Positions 32,172 through 64,000 of a DNA stretch of 64,000 bases are shown here, piece by piece. This DNA comes from Cristatella mucedo (Eukaryota > Bryozoa > Phylactolaemata > Cristatellidae). The stretch is from assembly GCA_009760855.2 (NCBI GenBank), contig WPIO01000004.1:7946001-8010000 (forward strand), written 5' to 3'. The position numbers and the translations under genes were made by a program. The notes under the pieces are model-generated. The model made no database searches. It was not told the origin of the DNA and saw only the letters and a list, made by a program, of their open reading frames with translations. The first letter of the stretch is position 1. Each line of letters opens with the position of its first letter.

Positions 32172-32205
32172 CACGCCCTCGGAGTAGGCGTACTCCGAGG
32201 GCGTG
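32172..32205. repeat. Perfect 15-bp inverted repeat, 4-nt loop
   Basis: Arms cacgccctcggagta and tactccgagggcgtg around ggcg, downstream of the DUF4795 gene. Confidence 0.92.
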
Positions 32206-32700
32206 ACGCCCGCTGCGAAGCGTTCGAGCCCGAGGCTGCGGCGTCCGTTTTTCAGAGTTTTTGCCTCGCCTCAAGAGCCTAGTGGACCGCTGAGGAACAC
32301 AGGCGACGGGTCCGTGCTAGCTTTGCCAACCAAAACGTGCAGACGCGCCAAGCCGCTCGAAAAAACAAAGAAACAAAGAGGCCGAAAAAAGACGGTCTCG
32401 CCCAGACCGTCGGAATTTCGGCAAGCTCGGCGGGTCGTGAGCTAGCTCACTTGAAAACGGACGACGAGCTGGCGACCGAATTGCCGATCGGGCGGGGCAG
32501 CGCTACAAGCCCACGGCAGCTGCCGGAAGCGGGCGGGCGAGAAGGAAGGAGAAAAACAGCGCTCGCAGGCGCCCGACTACGCGTGAAGTCAGCAGCAGCT
32601 CTCGCTCGGCGTCTGATCTGCTCACGATCCTGCCGCTTGCGCCGCCGTCTCCATTGCGACCTGTCCGCCGACCGAAAACGGCTGCACCGGATCTTCGTCG

Positions 32701-57588
<24,888 letters not shown>

Positions 57589-58223
57589 TCTCTGCGGATT
57601 GCTGAAACGACACGTTCGCAACAGCGCTCGCCCGCCACCTGCAGCGCAGTGTGCGCACTTCCGTGGGCGCGTATTTGACACCTGACACGAACAGCCAAGT
57701 TATCATAGAATATAATCTTCTTACCTGCAATCGCTGCCTTGCTTCTTCAGGTTTGGTCAGAGCCAAAGAACCAGTTGTGTTGGCGTTCCGTACGTACTTC
57801 CACTGATAGCGCCAGGCGGGGCCCGTCACCATTGACGACAGAGCCAGATGCCTTTAGCGACTCTCGTACAAAAGAGTGACCCGGGGTTGCGGGTGCGCTT
57901 TCTACTCCGCGGACGTGCATTCGCACATTGAAGATTTATTGCAGACGGGTGAGAACGCTTTAATTATTTCCTTGTTTATTTCAAGAGCTCAGATGGCACA
58001 CTCTCGCTCCTTTTCCTGACCAACCGAAGGCTATGGGACGGCGGCGCCGCTGGAGAGAATCGCCCGCGGTGTAGTGCAGAGGTGCGGATGAAAAAACACT
58101 ACGAAATTTCTCCGCTTAAAGAACACTTGGGATAATAAATATTTTTTCATTTTCTCGGAACTTAGCTAAGGCAGAGTTTTGGTGTTTCAAATTATAATTT
58201 TTGAAATGATTATAAAAAAATTT

Positions 58224-58290
58224 ACGCCTAAAGAGAGATTGAGTTCTCTGAGGGCGCTTTATCAAGTGCATTATTATTATTATTATTACG
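58224..58290 (+). repeat. LINE A 3' tail fragment
   Basis: It reads gcctaaagagagattgag, ttctctgagggcgctttatc, aagtgc and (ATT)n: only the last ~60 bp of the LINE. Confidence 0.75.
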
Positions 58291-58489
58291 CGCGCTAAAT
58301 AGTTGGACGGAGTCTTCATAGAGACTGCTTTTCCTTCGCCTTCCACTCATTGGTGAGGCAACCAACAGTCGTATCGATGGAAAGTTTCATTGCGCAAAAT
58401 CTTTTCAACGTTTTACGCCATTGCCACCATGGTACTGAGCATGTACAACGCAGCCTTTAGTGACCTATTATGATAATAATTAAAGTAAG

Positions 58490-58560
58490 ACGTTTGTCTA
58501 TCGCCGTAGGAGAAAGGAACATCTTTCTAGGTACTTTAAATGTGCTGTAAATAAAGCGTG
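58490..58560 (-). repeat. Decayed LINE A-type 3' tail fragment
   Basis: The minus strand reads agtacctagaaagatgttcc and ttctcctacggcgat. Confidence 0.45.
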
Positions 58561-58679
58561 TCAATCGGCTTGTGATAGCAGGCGTAACTTTGCAGAACGT
58601 ACAAGTACGCAAAGACAATTTTCGGTGCTGGTGTTAATGCTGCGAGGAACCGGCGCGCTTTTAGCTTTTTTTAAGAGTC

Positions 58680-58981
58680 TCGGGTGGGGGATGTCGTGAG
58701 GTCAGTCGAGAGTGATTTGTAGGTTTTTGGGAGCATACGAACGGAAGTCTCGCCTGAAGATTTGAGGTTGGTCTCTCCTGAAGATTTGATGTCGCAGTGC
58801 TGAATGTACGAGACCGCGGAGCTGATGTAGTCGTACATTGAAAGAGAACATGACACCCAGATTTCGTGCAGGACATGCACTGTCAAGTTCCATTAAGGGG
58901 AGAGGCTTTTCAATTTTGTATACAGCTAGGTGTTCTCATACTCGGCTCATTGGTAATATCGTCATTCAATTTGAGGAGGCG

Positions 58982-59016
<35 letters not shown>

Positions 59017-59350
59017 TTCACTTGATAAAGCGCCCTCAGAGAACTTAATCTCTCTCTGGGCGCTTTACATTTGCTGTAAAGTGAAATGCAATTGAATGGT
59101 AAGTAAAATCATGCTTGAATGTCCATCCGAGTTCAAATGTCAGCAATACATACAGCAATACACGTATTGCTGCGATTAAAATAAGTAATGTTCTGAAAGA
59201 AAGGAATGAATCGCAGTTCACATACAACTGAGTGTCTTCTGCATGAAAATAAAAAGCCAAACTTGTGCTGGGCAATCAGATTGGCAAGAGGGAGAGCATA
59301 CATTGCGAAAAGAAGTGAACCAATCAGACATCCTGCGGTGCCCTATACTC
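58680..59350 (-). mobile_element. Minus-strand LINE fragments (two adjoining pieces)
   Basis: From 59,350 down the minus strand reads CLIGSLLFAMYALPL, then in another frame FHAEDTQLYVN, matching the G.PQGS.LGPLLF and YADDTQLY blocks of CR1/L2-type reverse transcriptases. A tail plus (AAT)n lies at 58,983-59,080. From 58,900 to 58,680 a C-terminal piece follows, with a repeated GATTTGAGG-like segment. Confidence 0.65.
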
Positions 59351-59774
59351 TATAGCTCTCCGGATTAATGTTTCCGGTTGACACCACAGCCTGTACAGTT
59401 CCCAGCGTTAGCTAGGACGGATTTAAACCTTAATCCACCCTTAGCATCGTAGCCAGACGTTTTCCAAGAGTGTGACCTTGACCTTGAGTGGGCGTAACTA
59501 CGGGCCTACTGTACTCGCGTCTTAACAAGCCGAAAGCAAACGTACTTCAGCCTGAAGCCATCAATGTTCTTTGAATTGCTAAGTGAATGGATGCCGCACG
59601 TCTTGCAGACACAGCTACTTTATTCTAGTATAACGGATTAGCTAACCGTGATTATTATTAAGCAGTTTTGCACATCTCTATACATTTTTGTGAACGCAAT
59701 CGTACGCCAGCAAGGAGCCGTGGTGGCGAAAGCCTGTTGCAGCATTTTGCATAGATGTAATATATCTCCGTCTT

Positions 59775-59865
59775 TAACTTCACAAATAGTAATAACAACA
59801 ACAATACATGTATATAACGCCCACGGAGAGCTGAATCTTTTTCTAGGCACTTTAGCAATACAAAG
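59775..59865 (-). repeat. LINE A-type 3' tail fragment
   Basis: The minus strand reads gtgcctagaaaaagattcag, ctctccgtgggcgttatat and then a tgttgttgttatta run. Confidence 0.6.
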
Positions 59866-59880
59866 CTACACAAACTAATT

Positions 59881-60135
59881 GGGTGTTACGCAGGAGAGTC
59901 GTCCATAGCGAACTCGCCGCCTAAGCGGCTTTCAGTACGCGTACGCTAGCCCAAGCCCAACAGACTTTCTCTCACGCAACAAAAAGAAAATGAGCAGCAC
60001 GGAAGTAGCAGCTCAAGGCTGCTGGAAAGGTTGCGCAGCAGTCGGAAACAGGAGAGTTGATGTCGTTGAGTGAGAATTGCGGAAGTGAGTTCCAAAGTCT
60101 AGGACCTGCCGAAGGCTCTTTTACTCTGCACCAAC
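59881..60135 (-). mobile_element. LINE family B, second 3' copy
   Basis: About 240 bp closely matches the 3' end of the copy at 15.7-16.0 kb; both have gtgttacgcaggagagt, cgcctaagcggctttc and aagtctaggacctgc in the same order. It is a 5'-truncated insertion. Confidence 0.8.
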
Positions 60136-60283
60136 CAGACCAAAATGCGGCTACCTCTCAAAACAAGCCACCTGTTCTGGAATATGTCTCCGAATCTGCA
60201 TTCCGGAGGCTTTTTTTTGCAGCGCCTCTAGAGACAATTTGCGATAATTTTGATAATTTTGAGACAATTTGAGGCTTGACTCG

Positions 60284-60358
60284 GAATCGCCCGGACGTTA
60301 ATCGCCCGGACGCGAGTCGTCCGGAAGTGAATAGCCCGGAAGTGAATCGCTCGGAAGC
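60284..60358 (+). repeat. 15-bp tandem array, 5 units, with ETS-like sites
   Basis: Five consecutive 15-bp units of form gaatcgcccggaagt occur; the first two have ggacg in place of ggaag. Units 3 and 4 contain CCGGAAGTGA, the ETS/GABPA consensus. Confidence 0.9.
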
Positions 60359-61677
60359 TTCTCATGGACACTGAGAAATCCACTGAGAATCCACTGAGAA
60401 ATCGGTACCGTCGTTTGGAGAGGGCCTGAGGCTTCGCGCCGAAGCTGCGCCGCCGCTCGCCTGGCTCAGAGAGCGCCAGGCTCCTCAAATAGCGTCGGCA
60501 AAGCTCCGCACGCTCCCCTCCTTCGATGCCATCCGGGAGGCGCCGCGGGGCTCCCGCCCGACGGGTGCAGCTAGCTACTGGGTGCGTCTCGGCCAATAGT
60601 GCGGTACGAACGTCACTTCCGGATCGTCTCTCTGGGCTTTGCAAACCCTGCCCCCCCCCCTCGCCCGCCGCGGACACGATGACTAGAGCGATTCTGTTCG
60701 CTAGAACCGCAGCAGCGAGCCGCTGCAGGCGAACGCAGCCGCTCGTCGTCGTCGTCATCGTCGCAAGTTCGTTTGACTTTATATAACATTTCTGTCGTTC
60801 GTTGAAAGCAACGGGAGGGTGGGTGTGTGGTGGTTTGTGAATCGCTTCGCCTTCTCATTTTTTTTTCTGCCGGGTGCTTACTTCAAAATGTGCGCGCGCG
60901 AGCTCGAAGCTGACAGGAGGAAGGACAGCGCTGCGAGGCAGAGCTCTGCAGCTGCACCGGTACGCTGCCGCGCCGCCTCAATTCAAGATGCCCGGATTTT
61001 GCGTCGGCAGATAGCTCGGCTAGCAGTGCATCGTAGCGAAGGGCCGCCGTCGCGAACTCGGTAAAGAGGAAAGCTGAGAAGGCGTGGCTTTACCTTCGCC
61101 CTTGCTTCTTTGCAATTTTTTGTTCGCTTTTTTACACGATACATATTGCTACGTTGACGCGCATTAGTTGACTTTATCCTGCAGTGCCGCGTCATGCCTA
61201 CCGTCGCTACATGTCGCCGCCATTTCCCAGACGTCCGTTCGCAATCCTGCGTGCATTTTCTTTCAAGCTATCGCGAAAGGCCGCCTCGAGTTGGCCGGGG
61301 TAATTACCGGCGGCGAGCGTCGACGCGTACATAGATAGATCGTTGTGGGCCAGGCAAGAGCCCCATCTCCCGCCGTTCGTCGCGCGGCTGGCCCGAGCAG
61401 ACGCTTCAACGGAAGCCACCGACCGGACACTCGTGGCATCAGTGCTTTCTCAGGCGGGCCGCAACGGGAGAATTGTAGAGCTCCAACGGCGAGGTTGCTC
61501 TTTCGATTGGCTGTCGGAGGGCACGAGTCCGAAGATGCAGCCAACGCAGGTAGCAGCTTGCCTCCTGGCCGTGAGCGGCAGGTTTTCAGCCGGACGCCCC
61601 CCACCCCGGTTTGGTGGGCGCCCGCGGGCATAGACGTTCTAGCAAGTGAAATCGATGTAGGTTACGGCTCCTCGCTG

Positions 61678-61830
61678 ATTTGGCCCAGCGGTTAAGACAC
61701 TCGCCCGACCAAGGTCAGGGTGAATGCATTTGACAGCCCAGGTTAAGGGGCTCGAGCCTCGTGGCGTAAGTGAATCGCCTGAATAGCGATTATGTTCTCT
61801 CATGACGCTGGGCAAATTAATTGCATTAAT
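61678..61830 (+). repeat. SINE1 copy with perfect A box
   Basis: It has the A box TGGCCCAGCGG (exact match to TRGCNNARYGG), B box ggggctcgagcctcg, then gcctgaatagcgattatg and ttctctcatgacgctgggc. Confidence 0.8.
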
Positions 61831-61999
61831 TTATTTATACTTGAAGGCAAAAGTTGCTTGCTGCGGCAAGGCGTATCCACCCGAGACATAATGCATACGG
61901 TGCTAGCCAGTCACCCATGCGGCCAGAGCTGTTCTGTCGTGAACTAATTCAGGAAGTCCGCGATAGCTGAAATGTTGTGGCGCACAATAAATCATCCTA

Positions 62000-62051
62000 A
62001 CAAATCATCTTAAGAAAATTACGGTGTCGCGATTATCGTAAGATGATTTGT
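62000..62051. repeat. Perfect 13-bp inverted repeat, 26-nt loop
   Basis: Arms acaaatcatctta and taagatgatttgt in AT-rich upstream DNA. Confidence 0.85.
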
Positions 62052-62889
62052 CGTTAGAAAGCATACCCACGTAAGCTAGGACGTATCGGGAGCCCTACAC
62101 GAGCTGGCGAGGGTATTGGTAGATCGTATGAGTAGCCGTACGGAGTTCGCGTCGGAGAACCTCATTTAATTTTCAGTCTCGCATTCAACACAGTCCCAAG
62201 TTCTTGCAAGCTGCGACTAAATCTCAAGCATCACACTTCACCATCTGCTACCTATTCATACGAACGACAGATTGTAGGTCGGATACGATGATTCCATCGC
62301 ATGCCGGCGAGTCAGTGCTAAGGCAAGAGCGGTGGCATCGTTTTTAATGAGGGCTTTCAAGATTTAGAGCTTAATTCAAAATATCAAATTATCAGGACGT
62401 ATTTCACAAACGAGGCACGAGGCCATGGACCGAGGCAAAGCCTGAAATAGCTTAAAATCTTATAGAAATGCTGCTGTTATACCCTGTAGTATTATTATTT
62501 ATAGTATACTATTTAGGAACACTGAGCTACACTAGCTGTCCCGTCGGTGGTGTTGGCAATAAGGTTGCAAGAGCCACTCAAATTAGAACATCGACTCCTT
62601 TGTCCCAGAACACGGGTCATGCAACTGCACTATAGCAACGTTCTTAGTCCACCCATTCACAGGAATTCCCTGAAACAGGTCACGACGAGACATCGGCGAA
62701 TCACTTGCAAAAGTCAAGCAAGAATGATGCCAGACCACTGATCCTAATCCAACCGGTCTCCTGATTCAAGATGTTTCTGCAGTCTTTAATAACAAAAAAG
62801 CTCAGCCTCTACATAAAATATGTATAAGGCTAGGCACTCAAAATCCAATTCACGGTTGCAAATAAAAATGCGCTGGTTGCACAAAAACC

Positions 62890-63290
62890 AGATTACAATG
62901 CTTTCCTTAACGCAGTATTCCGGAAGGTGGTGGCACGAGCAAGTAGCCTGACATATGACAATTGGCCATGGCCGACCGAGAGTGGGACAGACAGAGCATC
63001 ACCAGCACTGCAACTGACAAGCCTGTCTGTTGATGGACGATGACGGTGAACCTGCAGAATTCCAAGAAAAGAAAAAGCACCTGTGAGGCACTGCCCAAGT
63101 ACAGGCAAAAGATCAAACGCAAGCCAGTGCTTCCACGAGACCTAAAAAACTGAGAATGCAGCCGACTCAGCTCTCCGTGTCTCAGGTATTCTTGAGTATA
63201 CAAACACTGACGAAATAGGCCAAGTTGGCCGAGACACCCGTAGGTAATCCAACCCAACCGTGCGGCTGATGTAACAGCGGACTGTAAGTT
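62890..63290 (-). mobile_element. Possible degenerate LINE C-terminus
   Basis: The minus strand reads LVSCSAGDALSVPLSVGHG and SYVRLLARATTFRNTA, resembling the VPR.R...G.RSF..A....WNSLP end of LINE reverse transcriptases. The upstream half is open (116 codons) but unrecognised. A real exon cannot be excluded. Confidence 0.4.
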
Positions 63291-63474
63291 TCAATATTTC
63301 TATCTGACGTTCGTTGAAAAAACTGGTATTAATATTCTAAGGTAATTTCTGGGCTACTTGAGTTGCTGAATGCACATAGCTAACCAACCAGCATGCCCCA
63401 TCGGGTGGATACACACAATCAAAAGTCTTTTCTTTCTGTCATCCAAGATTCTCTAGAAGATGGTCGCCTAGTAG

Positions 63475-64000
63475 CTAGTGGAACACTTTGGTAAGCATGA
63501 CTTATCACGAACATTCCAGTCGGTATTCGAGCGACACCACTCTACTGAAGCTGCTCTCCATGCGAGGGAGGACAGTCAGTGCAGCAACAATGATGGTGAA
63601 ATCACTGCCTTAGTCCTGCCTGCTCGATCTATGGGAAGCATATGGGACACTATTGACCACAAATGAGAACAACAATCGGTTTTACCGATGAGTTTGAATT
63701 GTACCTGTACACAATATGCAGTCATCACGTATATCAAGTCATGTATCGGCCAAGTAATTCAGCAGATCAGACATCAGACGCATGTGGAGTTCCACGAGTC
63801 TATTCCTGGCTCTTTGCTACTCTCCATCTATACAGACCCTTTTTGAAAAGTAATTCGAGCCCATGGCGTTAGCTAGCACTTGTTTGTCGATGCAACAAAC
63901 CTTTACTTTTCATTTAAACAAATAAAATCAGCTGCGGTGGGTAATAAACTCAACGACTGCCTGCAGACATTCGATCCTGTATCTGAGCAAATTTTTAAGC
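63475..64000 (+). mobile_element. LINE RT fragment running off the window end
   Basis: The plus strand encodes FQSVFERHHSTEAALHARED and TALVLPARSM...DTIDHK, followed by a stop, then CGVPRVYSWLFATLHLYR and DATNLYFSF. These correspond to RT blocks FQSGFRKHHSTETAL, AFDTIDH, GVPQGSVLGPLLF and DDTQLY of CR1/L2-like elements, heavily mutated. Confidence 0.75.

Larger units (their letters stand above)
24964..32700. other. Region between EDEM2 and the DUF4795 gene
   Basis: It should hold the missing first EDEM2 exon, its promoter and the 3'UTR of the DUF4795 gene. It also holds the LTR-like repeat at 26.6 kb, the CTG/CTC array, SINE2 at 28.4 kb, SINE1 at 31 kb and LINE tails. No third gene was recognised. 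Confidence 0.7.
57602..64000. other. Upstream DNA of the DUF4795 gene
   Basis: It holds LINE fragments (58.2-60.1 kb, 62.9-64.0 kb), a GC/CpG-rich stretch at 60.28-61.65 kb with the 15-bp ETS-like array and a gtcacttccgg site near 60.61 kb, a SINE1 at 61.7 kb and a hairpin at 62.0 kb. A noncoding first exon and promoter may lie here. No further protein gene is supported. Confidence 0.65.

Noticed and set aside
62907-63257. 116-codon hydrophobic minus-strand frame
   Set aside because: Its downstream half resembles a decayed LINE end, and the start and splice signals are not convincing, so it is listed only as a possible mobile-element remnant.

Overview
The window is animal (metazoan) nuclear DNA, probably from an invertebrate. 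It holds two intron-rich genes read from the minus strand, with short exons (75-410 bp apart from one 965-bp terminal exon), GT-AG introns of up to about 6.5 kb, several kinds of non-LTR retrotransposon remnant, two tRNA-derived SINE families, a decayed Ty3/gypsy element and very many (GA)n/(CT)n microsatellites. There are no prokaryotic genes, rRNA, true tRNA or CRISPR. I cannot name the species. Most long open frames are chance products of microsatellites or of GC-rich DNA.

Gene 1 (about 24,963 down to 5,722, minus strand) is EDEM2, an ER-lumenal GH47 alpha-mannosidase-like protein of ER-associated degradation. Eight coding exons were rebuilt by hand. Every junction keeps phase, and together they give about 667 codons. 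The first exon, carrying the signal peptide, was not found. The last exon carries an enlarged Ser/Asp/Ala-rich tail that ends in a block matching the vertebrate C-terminus, including the cysteine 21 residues from the end.

Gene 2 (57,588 down to 32,701, minus strand) is a QRICH2/C16orf96-type DUF4795 protein linked in vertebrates to the sperm flagellum. Fifteen coding exons were found, all in consistent phase, including a proposed 30-nt microexon. They encode about 750 residues: an N-terminal IGTPELGAVNF-type domain, a long coiled coil, the DUF4795 core with a CLSCDKPV motif, and a C-terminal GGSHT / GADGHIYKGR tail.

Layout: 1-5.7 kb repeats downstream of EDEM2; 5.7-25 kb EDEM2, with a gypsy remnant in the last intron and LINE copies in others; 25-32.7 kb intergenic, with a CTG-type tandem array and SINEs; 32.7-57.6 kb the DUF4795 gene; 57.6-64 kb upstream DNA with LINE fragments, a GC-rich stretch containing a 15-bp tandem array with ETS-like sites, and a LINE fragment running off the end. 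The two genes have unrelated functions (ER quality control, axoneme) and are simply neighbours on one strand. The most informative finding beyond the genes is that a tRNA-derived SINE shares its 3' tail with a resident LINE family, as expected for a SINE/LINE partnership.
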